From positions 1-64,000 of the forward strand of contig JAMPIV010014836.1 in the NCBI GenBank assembly GCA_024509875.1: DNA of 64,000 nucleotides, read 5' to 3'. Both the position numbers and the translations under genes were made by a program. This stretch comes from Oreohelix idahoensis. Taxonomy: Eukaryota > Mollusca > Gastropoda > Stylommatophora > Oreohelicidae. Within the stretch, counting starts at the first letter, position 1, and each line of letters opens with the position of its first letter. Of the stretch, positions 12,061-23,590 are shown piece by piece. The notes beneath the pieces were generated by a model. That model had not been told where the DNA came from, made no database searches, and saw only the letters and a program-made list of their open reading frames with translations.

Positions 12061-12193
12061 AACAAGGACTTGCCTTGTAATGCTATGGAAGTTGACAGTA
12101 ATAATATTCCTAAATCGATTAGAGGGAAACCTAATGGGTTGTTGATGATGCACTGTCAAGAATGTCATCAGGGGGCAGTCCTTGTTATGAGTA
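12061..12193. repeat. Centre of the inverted repeat with stem-loop
   Basis: Pairing continues almost to the axis. ATTAG (12,118-12,122) and CTAAT (12,131-12,135) flank an 8-base loop at 12,123-12,130. Outside them the arms pair with more mismatches (TTGACAGT against ACTGTCAA), then well again (AACAAGGACTTGCC against GGCAGTCCTTGTT). No long unique spacer separates the arms. A near-zero spacer fits either a fold-back read or a fresh hairpin-mediated duplication. Confidence 0.75.
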
Positions 12194-12619
12194 ATACCCA
12201 GGGAAAGAGAGAGGCAGAGGTAGACCAAAAAATACATGGAGAAGAGATAATGGATACAGAGGTGCAAAAAATGATGATAAGAAAAACAAGGAAAGAACAT
12301 GAGCTGATGGCACGTGAACAGTAGGGATTTGGCACATATTTGTTGAATGCCAGAAGGTATCAATTGATTGAAAGCCAGTTATAAAGTTGTCAAAATTTAT
12401 CATGCGTTTTTATTTTTTTTTTTAGATTGAGGAGTGGTGGGGGAAGGGAAGCGCAACATAGAAGTGGGTACTAGTAAAATAAATATTGCTTCTCAGATTT
12501 TGAAAGAATTCCTTTAGTTGGTTATGAAATATTAATACAGTTTGGGAAACATTATAGAGGACATACCCAACAAACCACAGATTTGAGTTCTTTGACATTT
12601 TGTAAATGATGCAAGAAAA

Positions 12620-12870
12620 TTGTTCATGGAAGTCCATAGAGATGTTGTTTAATTACAGAAGAATGTTATCAGTTTGGCAGCTAGTGAAGATGTCCTGAAA
12701 GATGCCAGTGCACAAAAGCAAGCTTATTACTCTTATTAGCAGAAAGCAATCCGCCTTTAGGCATGTTATTGAAGAAAAAGCTGGATTAAATTATGACTAC
12801 AGAAAAGATTGAATGGGAAGGGAGATGGAGGATGACAGAAAAACAATACCGGAAAAATTTGGCATTGATT
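12620..12870 (+). mobile_element. LINE-H 3' fragment, right-arm copy
   Basis: This is the reverse-complement partner of 11,420-11,660. It is recognisable from GAAGATGTCCTGAAAGATGC and the following Lys-rich tail, but it is broken by indels. Confidence 0.55.
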
Positions 12871-13059
12871 TATTGATTAATTTATTGTTCATGTTTCTCA
12901 CTTGTATCTTGCTTTCTTTCCTTTCTCTGTGTGTTGACTTATTGCTGAAGGTCTTGTGGCAGCACCATAGGCATTTTCTTTGTCCTAGTAAGCTGCATTA
13001 CCTTTTTTTTTTTAATTATTTTTATTTTCACTTCCTACTGTCAAAATTTACTCTTGGTC

Positions 13060-14440
13060 ATCAGCCTCCTCTATCAAAAACTTTTCTTGTTCAGCTCCCA
13101 CTGCCCAAAACATTTTCTTGTTCAGCTCCCACTGTTAAAAAATATTTCTTGTTCAGGTCCCACTGACAAAACTTTTCTTGTTCAGCTCCCACTGCCCAAA
13201 ACTTTTCTTGTTCAGCTCCCACTGTTAAAAACATTTCTTGTTCACTCCCACTGTAAAAAAATTTCTTGTTCAGCTCCCACTGTGAAAAACTTCTTTTGTT
13301 CTGTCCCAGTGACAAAACATTTCTTGTTCAGGTCCCAGTGACAAAACTTTTTTGTTCAGGTCCCACTGACAAACCTTTTCTTGTTTGGGGCCCATTGACA
13401 AAACTTTTCTTGTTCGGGTCCCAATGACAACATTTTTAATGTTCAAATCCCACTAACAAAACTTTTCTTGTTCAAGTCCCAGTGACAAAACTTTTCTTGT
13501 TCGGTCCCAGTGATAAAACTTTTCTTGTTCAGGTCCCAGTGACAAAACTTTTCTTGTTCAGGTCCCAGTGACAAAACTTTTCTTGTTCAGGTCACACTGA
13601 CAAAACTTTTCATGTTCAGGTCCCAGTGATTAAACTTTTCTTGTTCAGGTCCCACTGATAAACTTTTCTTGTTCAGGTCCCACTGATTAAACTTTTCTTG
13701 TTCAGGTCCCACTGACAAAACTTTTCTTGTTCATGTCCCAGTGACAAAACTTTTCTTGTTCAGGTCCCACTGATTAAACTTTTCTTGTTCAGTCCCACTG
13801 ATTAAACTTTTCTTGTTCAGGTCCCACTGACAAAACTTTTCTTGTTCAGGTCCCAGTGACAAAACTTTTCTTGTTCAGGTCCCACTGATTAAACTTTTCT
13901 TGTTCAGGTCCCACTGACAAAACTTTTCTTCTTCAGGTCCCAGTGACAAAACTTTTCTTGTTCAGGTCCCACTGACAAAACTTTTCATGTTCACATCCCA
14001 CTGACAAAACTTTTCTTGTTCAGGTCCCACTGACATTACTGTTCTTGTTCAGGTCCCACTGCAACACTTTTCTTGTTAAGGTCCCACTGACAACACTTTT
14101 CTTGTTCAGGTCCCAGTGACAAAACTTTTCTTGTTCAGGTCCCAGTGACAAAACTTTTCTTGTTCAGGTCCCACTGACAAAACTTTTCATGTTCAGGTCC
14201 CAGTGACAAAACTTTTCTTGTTCAGGTCCCACTGACAAAACTTTTCTTGTTCAGGTCCCACTGACAAAACTTTTCTTGTTCAGGTCCCACTGACAAAACT
14301 TTTCTTGTTCAGGTCCCACTGACAAAACCTTTCTTGTTCAGGTCCCACTGACAAAACTTCTTGTTCAGGTCCTACTGACAACACTTTTCTTGTACAGGTC
14401 AACTGACAAAGCTTTTATTGTTCAGGTCTCATTGTTAGAA
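13060..14440 (-). repeat. 29-bp minisatellite array, right arm
   Basis: This is the reverse complement of the left-arm array (AAAACTTTTCTTGTTCAGGT repeating every 29 bases). Unit length is much more constant here. The CAGCTCCCACTG variant cluster (13,095-13,290) lies at the palindrome-proximal end in both arms, so the variant order was duplicated with the array. Confidence 0.95.
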
Positions 14441-14509
14441 CTCCGCTTGTTGATCTACCACTATCAACCAGGAATCTATCCGTTTCACAGCTAAAGCTGC
14501 CTGTTTGTT

Positions 14510-15650
14510 TCTCACAGTTTAATGGCTATCTTGATTTGTTCCTCCTTGTATAATGACTATCTTGATTTTTTCCTCTCAGTATAATGACTATCTTGATTTG
14601 TCCCTCTCAGTATAATGACTGTCTTGATTTGTCCCTCTCAGTATAATGGCTATCTTGATTTGTCCCTCTCCATATAATGACTATCTTTATTTGTCCCTCT
14701 CAGTATAATGTCTATCTTGATTTGTCCCTCTCAGTATAATGACTATCTTGATTTGTCCCTCTCAGTATAATGATTATCTTGATTTGTCTCTCTCAGTATA
14801 ATGACTATCTTGATTTGTCCCTCTCAGTATAATGGCTATCTTGATTTGTCCCTCTCAGTATAATTACTATCTTGATTTGTCACTCTCAGTATAATGGCTA
14901 TCTTGATTTGTCCCTCTCAGTATAATGACTATCTTGATCTGTCCCTCTTAGTATAATGACTATCTTGATTTGTTCCTCCTTGTATAATGACTATCTTGAT
15001 TTGTCCCTATCAGTATAATGACTATCTTGATTTGTCCCTCTAGTATAATGACTATCTTGATTTATCTCTCTCAGTATAATGACTATCTTGATTTGTCCCT
15101 CTCAGTATTGATTTGTCCCTAATTCCTTCCTCTCAGTATAATGGCTATCTTGATTTGTCCTTCTCAGTATAATGACTATCTTGATTTGTCCCTCTCAGTT
15201 ATAGTGACTTTCTTTGATTTGTCCCTCTCAGTTATAATGAAGATATCTTGATTTTTCCCTCTCAGTATAATGACTATCTTGATTTGTCCTTCTCATTATA
15301 ATGACAATCTTGAATTTATCCCTCTCAGTATAATGACTTTTGATTTGTTCCTCCCTGTATAATGGACTATCTTGATTTGTCCCTCTCAGTATAATGACTA
15401 TCTTGATTCATCCTTCTCAGTATAATGGACTATCTTGATTTGTCCCTCTCATATAATGACTAATCTTGATTTGTTCATCCCTGTATAATGACTACCTTGA
15501 TTTGTTCCTCCCTGTATAATGATTATCTTGATTTGTCCCTATTTCTTCCTCTCATTATAATGACTATCTTGATTTGTCCCTCTCAGTATAATGACTATCT
15601 TGATTTGTTTCTCTCAGTATGATGATTATCTTGCGATGCCCATCGTAGTG
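14510..15650 (-). repeat. 31-bp minisatellite array, right arm
   Basis: Units of TATCTTGATTTGTCCCTCTC plus AGTATAATGAC repeat about 37 times, mirroring 8,330-9,740. It is shorter than the left array by roughly 8-10 units. Confidence 0.95.
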
Positions 15651-15654
15651 TAAC

Positions 15655-16535
15655 AATACTGTCTTGCTTTGTTCCTCACAGTATAATGAGTCTATCTTGC
15701 GCTCTGGCTGCTTGGAGAAGGTCCACATGTGTCAAGGATAACGACGGTAACAAGCAGACTTGAGACTGAATTTACCAATTATTCCTCCCAACAGTGCAGT
15801 TGTACTAGCCACCTCCATACTATTTTGCAATGTGACAAAGGGTTTCAGTGGGATTCAGCTGGTAAACTTTGCATAAGTAAGTTTTGCAATCTTGGAAGTT
15901 CATTGCTTTTTGTTATTAAAATGTTCATTTTTGGCTGCTTTTTCATTATTAAAATGTTCATTTTTTGGCAGAATAAGTTGTCATTTCAACCATGAAAATA
16001 AATTCAATGTTTTTGTCATTGTTATGTTGTTTCTTATAAAGCAGTTTCATCAGCTTTTATGCCCTTTCTATATCTCACAACAGTTGCCTAGATCAGGGGT
16101 TCTCGACCCATACGAAATCTTTGTGCAGTTTAAAAACCTAGATTATACATGTAATACCAGTAACCCGTAAAGTGCAATGGTTTAAAATTTCATCAACATA
16201 TTCAGTTTATTTATTGGTTTTCATTTTATTGTTTGTGTTTTTTTAAATTGTGTTATTGTTTTTGGTTTTTTTTTAGCGCTTTTAAATACATTGTGTGATC
16301 ATTCTAAGTCCATATCAGTGGTTAAAAGATTCCCTACACTCAAAATGAAGGAAGCACTGCATATAACTTCAGTTTTTAAGATTGATGTACAAGTGTGTTT
16401 ACATATTGATTATATTCTTTGTTTTGGGGTGCTTTTTAATTCCACCTACTGTGACAGTAAACAAAATGTATATTAAGTTAATACGTCTTTCTAAATTGTC
16501 ATTGCTCATATTCATCATTTCCAGATACAGTATAA
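15655..16535. other. Array-interrupting segment, right-arm copy
   Basis: This is the mirror of 7,401-8,290: an AT-rich segment between two portions of the same satellite family. No gene is recognised. Confidence 0.45.
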
Positions 16536-16720
16536 TGAATCTGTCTTCCCTTGTTCCTGACAGTATAACAAGTCTATCTTGCTTTGTTCCTCATGGTATA
16601 ATAAGTGTACTTTGCTTTGTTCCTGACAGTATAACAAGTCTATCTTGCTTTATTCCTCAAGGTATATTAAGTGTACCTTGCTTTGTTTCTGACAGTATAA
16701 CAAGTCTGTCTTGCTGAACT
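16535..16720. repeat. Degenerate 33-bp tandem repeat, right arm
   Basis: Alternating GTATAACAAGTCTATCTTGC and TTTGTTCCTCA-type units are the reverse complement of 7,150-7,400. Confidence 0.75.
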
Positions 16721-16859
16721 GTTAGAAGTTCAGAACTGTGTACTAACAAGGCTACAAATTATGACCATATTTGTCTGTCGATGTCCATTTTCAATCTTCA
16801 GAAGGCTGATATATGTGAAGCAGAATGACAAAATTAGTAACTTGTTGGCATTTCAAAAA

Positions 16860-17755
16860 AGAATGAGATTATTTGTGACAGTGAGATACATGCTCGGACT
16901 GATGTCAATTAAATCCAGATATGCGATGGCCCAGGCAAAAGCCTATATGCGGGTAACCATCGACAAAAGACACTCCCTACATGAGAAGGAGCAAGAATAA
17001 AGAGGGTGATGTCGTGGATGGCACAGGCAGAGGTTACGATTGGTCAAGTGACCAGGGTTGAAAATATATCCAAATGGGAAGAGTGGAGTAAGTCAAGGGA
17101 GAACTGGATAAACTACCTGCAGGTCATCATTAGCCTTGGCAGAGAGTGCAGAACTTTGAGCAATGGAAAAGCAGAGCTTGAGATTAATCAGCTGATAAGT
17201 GATCATGCTGGGGATGATGATGCCATTGTGTACACTGATGAGTCTGTGGTGCGTGGTGAGAAATCAGGATGGGGCTTCGCTGTGAGAATAAAGGGCAGGG
17301 TCATTGCTGAACAGAGTGGAACCTACATGACAACAACCTCCAGCATGAGAATGGAGGTAGAGGCAGTTACTGCAGCACTGAGGTGGCTATCTGAAACTCC
17401 ATCAGCCAGGGCATGCTTCGGAAAATTCGGAACGGATGGCTGCGGCAAGAATGGAAAATATCAAAAGAGTCCTCAAGTCTCCAAGAACTGGTGTGGATCT
17501 ACAGTCCTGGTCATGCAAGGGTACGTGGCAATGAGAGAGCTGACAGACTGGCCTCCAGAGCACCCATTTTGGGAACAATGGATATGGAAAAGGGAGAGAT
17601 ATTAAAGGCGATTAACGATCGTCTGCTAGAAAATGACACTGTAATGGATGAATCAACAAGGCAGAGACTGTTGGAGTTTGGCATCAAACGTGGGACTAGC
17701 AGAGATCTAAGTGAGAGAGGATGCAGATTCTTATTAACCATATCAAAATAATGAG
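16860..17755 (+). mobile_element. RNase H-bearing retroelement tail (family G), right-arm copy
   Basis: Forward frames 17,006-17,605 and 17,413-17,751 together encode an N-terminal stretch (RYMLGLMSIKSRYAMAQAKA in the upstream frame), then RNase H with YTDES in place of the usual TDGS, MRMEVEAVTAALRWLSE, and YSPGHARVRGNERADRLASR in the second frame. A frame shift near 17,420-17,500 separates the halves, and a stop and shift lie near 17,000. The last ~125 bp of the family's 3' end is missing. The left-arm copy keeps TDGS, so the Gly-to-Glu change arose in this arm. Confidence 0.8.
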
Positions 17756-18180
17756 AGATTCCCATTTGAAATACTGAGATATGCTTGTCACAACAACAAA
17801 AAAATTTTCAAAGGCTTTTGTAGTGGTGAAAATATATGAAAATTGGTCAGTGTAGTGAAATTTTATGGGTGTTTCAAGCCACAGTATCAAAGACTGTAGG
17901 AGGATTCATATTTCAGATCAAATCCTAGTTTAGTGTGCAGCACCATATTGATGTTTCTGAATAAACCATTGCTTCAAATGCACATTAAATTTTACAATTT
18001 CCTTTTTGACAGCTGTGGTCATTTGATGGCTAAGAATCAAAAGTGTCACAAAAATATAAGCATCTATAAATTTATATTTTTAATTCAAATTAATGAATTG
18101 TTTAAGTTTTCTCTCTTAAATGTGCCAACACGTTATGATTCTATTAATTACATAAAATACGTGTGAAGAGAATCTTTAAA
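17756..18180. other. Unassigned AT-rich right-arm spacer
   Basis: It mirrors 5,501-6,005. No gene or element end is recognised. Confidence 0.5.
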
Positions 18181-18668
18181 AATAATAATAATAGCCTTTT
18201 TCAGTCATATAACTGACTATGGTAATGTGTCCCTGAGGTGACAGCCCTCAGCTGCTTTTATTCCTGATGTTCCTTTCGATGTTTTCTTTTCTCTGCTGCT
18301 TGTTGTGTTTCTATTTTTGCCCTCTCTGAGGTGCATTTAAAAAGAGAGCATTGCCACTTTGTGCGATTTGTGCTTCATCCTCCCAGGTTGCTGGATTTAT
18401 ATCCAGTGCCCTCATGTCTCTTGCACACATCTTTGAACCATCTGCTGCGGCTTGCCCAAAACTGTTATTTTGTCTTCTTCCAGTAGTCCGTAGAACATAT
18501 CTTTTGGTGTTTGTGCCCCATCTTCCATGTGGTGGGGCAATGGCCATAGCAAATTTTACAGCATAGTCAGCGCTGTCTAAGCAGTGTATACATGCTTTGA
18601 AGGCCAGCACGTGACAACACGTTGACATTTGTCCTTCCACGAAATGCCAAGGATGTGGCATAGACCAC
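18180..18668 (-). mobile_element. LINE-C 3' fragment, right-arm copy
   Basis: The minus-strand frame 18,311-18,661 reads MALDINPATWEDEA-like sequence (RDMRALDINPATWEDEAQIA) preceded by HVLAFKACIHCLDSADYAVK. This matches the tail at 30,770-31,603. The family's (AAT)n tail is at 18,180-18,192 on the plus strand. Confidence 0.85.
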
Positions 18669-18689
18669 TGTGAATGAGAAAACTTTAGG

Positions 18690-20160
18690 TAAAGCTATAT
18701 TAATAAGTCCAAACTAAAAAACCACTTAGAGAAGAGGAACAGGAGGCAGGAACACAAAAGGAATAAAGAAGTAACATGGAAAGAACTTGAACAGACGGCA
18801 CAGGACGGGGGTGGCTTAGCTTGAACTAATTAAAAAAGTCTATCCTCTATATGCAGCTGAAATGCACACAAGAAGAAACATTTAATATCAAACAATAATT
18901 ATGTTGTACAGATAAATAGTATAGTCAGTACTTTGAAAGTGAACAATGACATCAACACATTTTGGAAAAGAAGAAATCTGGGGGGGTATTTTCAGAGATG
19001 TGGAATAGTCCAGGTTCAATGAGCCAGTATTCCATAAATTTGGAATAATCGCGTGCAACAAGTGTTTGTTTATATGAGTAAGAGAAAGAGTTGTTCATGT
19101 TACACAGATCTGCTCCAGTCAAGGACGGACAATACATGAAGATCAATGGAGGCTGCAGAGATGTTGTTTTTATAGAAGAAGAATGCTGTGAAGGACAGCT
19201 AAAGAGACTAATGTTACCACATTTCAAGACAACATTGCACACAAGAGAAAGAAGGAATCCAGTTTTTATTGTACATGGCATGTGATGAGAGGAGGTAAAA
19301 CACACTGCGACAATGGGCAAAATGTGTAGAAAAACAAAAAACAAAGAGACAAAATATTGGCATGGTTTAACAGCATAGCACTTTATGTAAAAGTATTAAA
19401 TGCATTAATGCAGTCGGGTAAAATTTATAGGAAAATCATAGCGGAAAGAAAAAAAGGAGACACCAGAGTGCTTTAACAACATGGCATGGGTAAACATCAG
19501 CAACAGAACTGATAGCATTGTGTACTTAAAGTTGTGGACAGACATGGTCTCATTCATCGGTGAGCATTTAAAATGAAGAATAACATTTCAGAGGCTCAGA
19601 TGAGAAAACTATCAGTGGAAGCTTTGCCCTGCCATTGTGAAACAGTCCCATTTGTTTTTAAACAATTCCTCACACCTTGGTTAATTTTAAACAGCAAAGT
19701 CATACTTTTATCTCATATTTGATGACTGCACGTTGATTAATTTAACAGAGTTATGTACAGGGTTATTGAAAAGTCCACTTCCTGTTTTAAAATTTGAATA
19801 TCCTCAAGTTTATCTATTAGATATATATGAAACAATTATGACAACAAGGAGCAGAAGCTGCCATTTAACTTACAAGTCTCATTTTTATTTCTTGTTTTTT
19901 TTTCTGGAAACAAAATAAGATAACAGTCTAAAATGGTCTATAAAGGGATGTAACAAAATTATGTACACAAATGTTGTCTGCTATGAAGTCATATGTTGAA
20001 CTGGCCAGATCTCACGTTAAGTTATAATGTTAATGTGACATAGCATTTTCTGTAATGAAATGGCGTTCATTTGACTTTATCTTGACATTTGTTTCATAAA
20101 AATCATTTGAATCACAGTGAAGAAATTGCAGTTTAAAAATTGAAAATGACTTGTCAGTCA
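18690..20160. other. Unassigned right-arm block with one 130-codon open frame
   Basis: It mirrors 3,383-5,009. The minus strand holds an open frame (18,952-19,344) with NVVLKCGNISLFSC and FMEYWLIEPGLFHISENTPP. The plus strand holds DVVFIEEECCEGQLKRLMLP (19,091-19,285). Neither is continuous in the left-arm copy, and I do not recognise either. A decayed transposable element is the likeliest explanation. Confidence 0.4.

Positions 20161-20164
<4 letters not shown>

Positions 20165-20250
<86 letters not shown>
20165..20250. repeat. (AT)n microsatellite, right arm
   Basis: About 86 uninterrupted bases of TA repeat. It generates meaningless Tyr-Ile open frames on both strands. Confidence 0.97.
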
Positions 20251-20253
<3 letters not shown>

Positions 20254-20306
20254 TCTCCTTTAAATACATTGACATACTTTATACATACATACATACACAC
20301 ATATAC

Positions 20307-21385
20307 ACTTACTTACTTACTTAGTCGTTCCCCTTATACCGTGAGGTGTAGAGGTTTGGAAGAGAGAGCGCCAGACTATCCTATCGGCTGTCTTCCTCCT
20401 GGCCTGGTTCCATTCTAGTCCTCGGTCCTTCAAAGATTGTCCCAGCGGACCTTGAGTCGTCCTGGGGGTCTGGATCCCTGGCTCTTTGTTTCCCATGCTT
20501 GTTGTGTGGTAGCCGATCTTCTCCCATTCTGCAGACATGGCCAAACCATCCTAGTTGGCACTGTTCTACTTGGGTCTGCAGGGGGTGGGATTTTAGGCCT
20601 TGACGTATCATCTGGTTGCGGACCATGTCTCTTCTTGTTACTTCAACCACCTTCCTCAGATACCTCATTTCTGAGGTTTGGATCTGGCTTTTGTGGGTTG
20701 TAGTCATTGCCCATGACTCACATCCATATGTCAAGACTGGGATATAGGTGGAGCGGTATACAGCCATCTTCATTTTCTTACCAACCTCTCTCTTGCTGAG
20801 GAATCCTCGATTTATGGCCTGAAAAAGTCTCCCAGCTGCTGCTTTTCGAGTGGCCAACTCTTCTTTGATGCCTCCCTTTTGGTCTATAATAGCTCCGAGG
20901 TATTTAAAGTGGTCGACCTGCTAATCTGATGTCTTCTTTCTTCTCGTGATATCACCATGGATTTTGTTTTAGAGCTGCTTATGACCATCCCTCTCTTCTC
21001 CAGCTCTTCCTTCCAGACTTGCAGGTTGGATTGGAGATGTGCCTCTGATTTAGCAATCAGGCCAACATCATCAGCAAATGCCAGCTCTGAAATACATACC
21101 TGTCTCATCTTTCAGTACCCCACTGAATACTTTCTTGTTCTTTCCTTACATTCCTTGATAACATCGTCCATGAGGAGTATGAAAAGATAAGGTGACAGGA
21201 TATCACTTTGTCTTACACCAGTGGTGGTCCTGAACTCTTCTGACTTATGGTTTGCTGTCCTCACATAATTTCTGCAAGACTTGTAGAAGCTCTGTATAGC
21301 ATGAATCAGAGGTGCTGGAATGTTCTTCCTTGCCAAACAGTCCCAAAGTTTGTTCCAGGGGACCCTGTCAAAAGCTTTTCCAGAT
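20307..21385 (-). mobile_element. LINE-B 5'-truncated non-LTR element, right-arm copy
   Basis: Minus-strand frames read in order: KAFDRVPWNKLWDCLARKNI (RT palm, 21,112-21,498), a TTGVRQSDILSPYLFILLMD segment (the usual GVRQG-x-LSP with Gly replaced by Ser), ELAFADDVGLIAKSEAHLQS (catalytic FADD box, 20,884-21,108), then LTYGCESWAMTTTHKSQIQ and the tail FGHVCRMGEDRLP (20,381-20,857). The 3' end is an (ACTT)n tract at 20,307-20,322 on the plus strand. Three frame breaks make it dead. A shorter copy lies at 27,471-27,752. Confidence 0.85.
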
Positions 21386-21589
21386 CTCACACATATACAC
21401 ACGCATACATATATATCAGAATCTTTATTCTCCATAAAATACATTGTCATGTACTGATATGGTATAATGTAATACAACATACCAAGTAGGAGAATCATTA
21501 GAATTCACAATAGTGTGGAATGATTCTCATGTAGTTCAATATTGGTGTTGTGTGTGTGTATATATTTTTTACATCAACTGTGTTCCTGT

Positions 21590-22060
21590 CCTGGATATAC
21601 ATCTTCATTCTTTGTTGATCCTTACCCGCTATTATGCCTGGTGGCGACTTGTAGGGCTGCAACAAACTGCTTCCACTTTGCTCGGTCGGTGGCCATCTAT
21701 CATGCAGTGCCCCAACTCTGGCTCATTCTTTGCATCTCAGCCTCCACAGTTCTCCACCAAGTTGTTTTTGGTTGGCCTCTCTTTTGCTTTCCTTCAGGGG
21801 TCCTTAGCATAGCTGTTCTTGTGATGGTACCAGGGTCTCTTCTGAGGACATGGCCAACCCAATTCCAAAGTCTGCCAGCTATGATAATGTGCATGTCCTC
21901 TTGGTTGCTCCGAGTAAGCAGTTCTTGGTTGGTGATAGTATTCAGCCAAAAGAGTGGAGAATTCTCCTTAGGCAGATTGTGTGGAAAGAGGACAATCTCA
22001 ACATTTCCTTCTCTGTTGTTCTCCAGCATTCTGCACCTTAGAGAAGTACAGAAAGTACAC
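21590..22060 (-). mobile_element. RTE-like LINE 3' fragment, right-arm copy
   Basis: The minus-strand frame 21,700-22,029 reads FWLNTITNQELLTRSNQEDM, then IIAGRLWNWVGHVLRRDPGT and TWWRTVEAEMQRMSQSWGTA. It matches the 3' tail of the full-length copy at 55,546-58,724. The right-arm frame is intact over 109 codons, while the left-arm partner is broken. Confidence 0.85.
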
Positions 22061-23015
22061 AGCTCTCATATAATCTTAATGTTGAATATACATAATTGCA
22101 TCTTTATTCTGTGTAAAATATATTAACATGTAATAATGTAATACATTAAATACAATAGCGTGGTATAAAAATATAACATTTCATATATGAGATTAGATTC
22201 AGTTACAGTATAATAAATGTCTCCATTATAATAACATGGGCGTTTTTTAAAATCAAAATTTCCATATCCTGTACGACCTTATGATTATACTGGTACTAAT
22301 ATATTTACATAAAACTCTGGCTTCAAATTTCCTCAGTCCCAAAGACATTAATCCGCTCACACACTTTGCAGATACATGTCCTAAACTGCCAGTTATCAGT
22401 ACTATAGCTATATCCTAATTAATTTCCGTTCTCAGTGAATAGTACTTATCAAATTTATATTGCTAACATTTATCTAAATGAGCGTCATATGGTATTGCTA
22501 ATTCTTTGGTTTTGTTTTTGAACTCTGCCCTTGAAAACTGGTGTGTGTCGTGTTCCGTGTTCAACGGATACTAGAAAAGCGGTTTTGTTGACTTGGTTTA
22601 TTATTGTTAAATCTGGTTTTACAGCTCGAGATTTAAATGAATTTCCACTGCAGCCGAAGAGAGATGGTTTAACTATTATTTCTGTATTTATTGTCATATT
22701 ACCATCTTTACGATCTATAGATTTCACATACATACAGATACACATACATACATCACATATTGATACACATTGATGACTTGAAAGAAAATAGCCATACTAA
22801 CATTCACAGAAAGAAGTAAATGACTGGCAGCAAAAGAGAGGGGAGGAGTGATCATATATTTCATACACTAATTTATTGCACACAGCAAAGTCATGCATAT
22901 ACATCAGGGGTTCCGAACCTTTTTTGGTCCCTGTACCCCCCTTTGGTTTCTAGTAAACCTTCCAGTTCCCATTATTCAGTACAAAAGGGAATAAAATTTG
23001 GAGTTTACATTGCAT
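22061..23015. other. Unassigned right-arm segment with a retroelement-like remnant
   Basis: It mirrors 441-1,419. The minus-strand frame 22,485-22,745 contains KPDLTIINQVNKTAFLVSVE, which resembles the RPDLVV-D-x(n)-V-VEV signature near the C-terminus of some LINE polyproteins. The match is by eye only and the flanking sequence is not recognisable. Confidence 0.35.
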
Positions 23016-23029
23016 AGGCAAGACAAGAC

Positions 23030-23590
23030 TTGAGATGGCCTCAGCTGCCATGACAAGGTTGAATGTGATCTGGAAAAGTAACATCAGTTTTCCTGTGAAG
23101 ATCAAATTATACAAATCACTTGTATTATCTATTCTCTTGTATGGGTGTGAGGGCTGGACACTCACTGCAGATACGGAGCGAAGGATTCAGGCTTTCGAGC
23201 ATAAATGTTACAGAAGAATTTTGCGCATTTGCTATAAAGAGCACAAAACAAATGTCTATGTTAGAGAGAAGATAAACACCTATGCAGGCCATCAAGAACC
23301 ACTTTTGTCAATAGTGAAACGTCGAAAGCTTGCCTGGTTTGGGCATGTAACTCGTCATGACTCCCTTTCGAAAACGATCCTCCAGGGAACAGTCGAAGGT
23401 AAATGGAGAAGAGGAAGGCAAAGAAAATCCTGGGCTGATAACATCAAAGAATGGGCAGGACACGGTTTCTCCACACTTGTACGCATTGCTGAGAATAGGG
23501 AGCAGTGGAGGACCCTGTCTGCTGATGCTTCCACCATGGCACCCCTACGACCCATGACGGGTTATGGGTTGAGATGAGATGAGGCACATA
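23030..23590 (+). mobile_element. LINE-A 5'-truncated non-LTR element, right-arm copy
   Basis: The forward frame 23,035-23,577 (180 codons) starts with ASAAMTRLNVIWKSNISFPV and continues through YGCEGWTLTADTERRIQAFE, LAWFGHVTRHDSLSKTILQG, GRQRKSWADNIKEWAG and WRTLSADASTMAPLRP. This is the complete C-terminal tail of a non-LTR reverse transcriptase, after the catalytic core. It ends at a (GATGA)n tail (23,573-23,583). The frame is intact, which suggests recent insertion. Confidence 0.85.

Larger units (their letters stand above)
1..12126 (+). repeat. Left arm of a giant inverted repeat (about 12.1 kb)
   Basis: This arm is, end to end, the reverse complement of 12,127-23,470 with scattered differences. 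Anchors that pair include 412-449 with 23,016-23,054, 541-566 with 22,900-22,926, 2,111-2,140 with 21,356-21,382, 5,013-5,057 with 18,640-18,676 and 12,035-12,074 with 12,178-12,206. The sum of paired coordinates drifts from about 23,466 at the ends to 24,253 at the centre because of indels and different repeat copy numbers. The arm carries more frame-breaking indels and homopolymer irregularities than its partner, including an 18-base G run near 8,640 and an A-rich insertion near 6,560. The outer end lies at or beyond the window edge. The pairing is certain; whether it exists in the genome or is an assembly fold-back is open. Confidence 0.93.
12127..23470 (-). repeat. Right arm of the giant inverted repeat (about 11.3 kb)
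   Basis: This arm mirrors 1-12,126 in order and strand. Reading frames here are generally cleaner: the LINE-A, RTE and LINE-B translations run longer than in the left arm. It lacks about 125 bp present at 6,015-6,140 of the left arm and about 55 bp present near 6,551-6,605. The true outer end cannot be placed, because the left partner of anything beyond 23,470 would lie outside the window. Confidence 0.93.

Noticed and set aside
20140..20418. Tyr-Ile repeat proteins on both strands
   Set aside because: They are translations of an (AT)n microsatellite with no coding signals.
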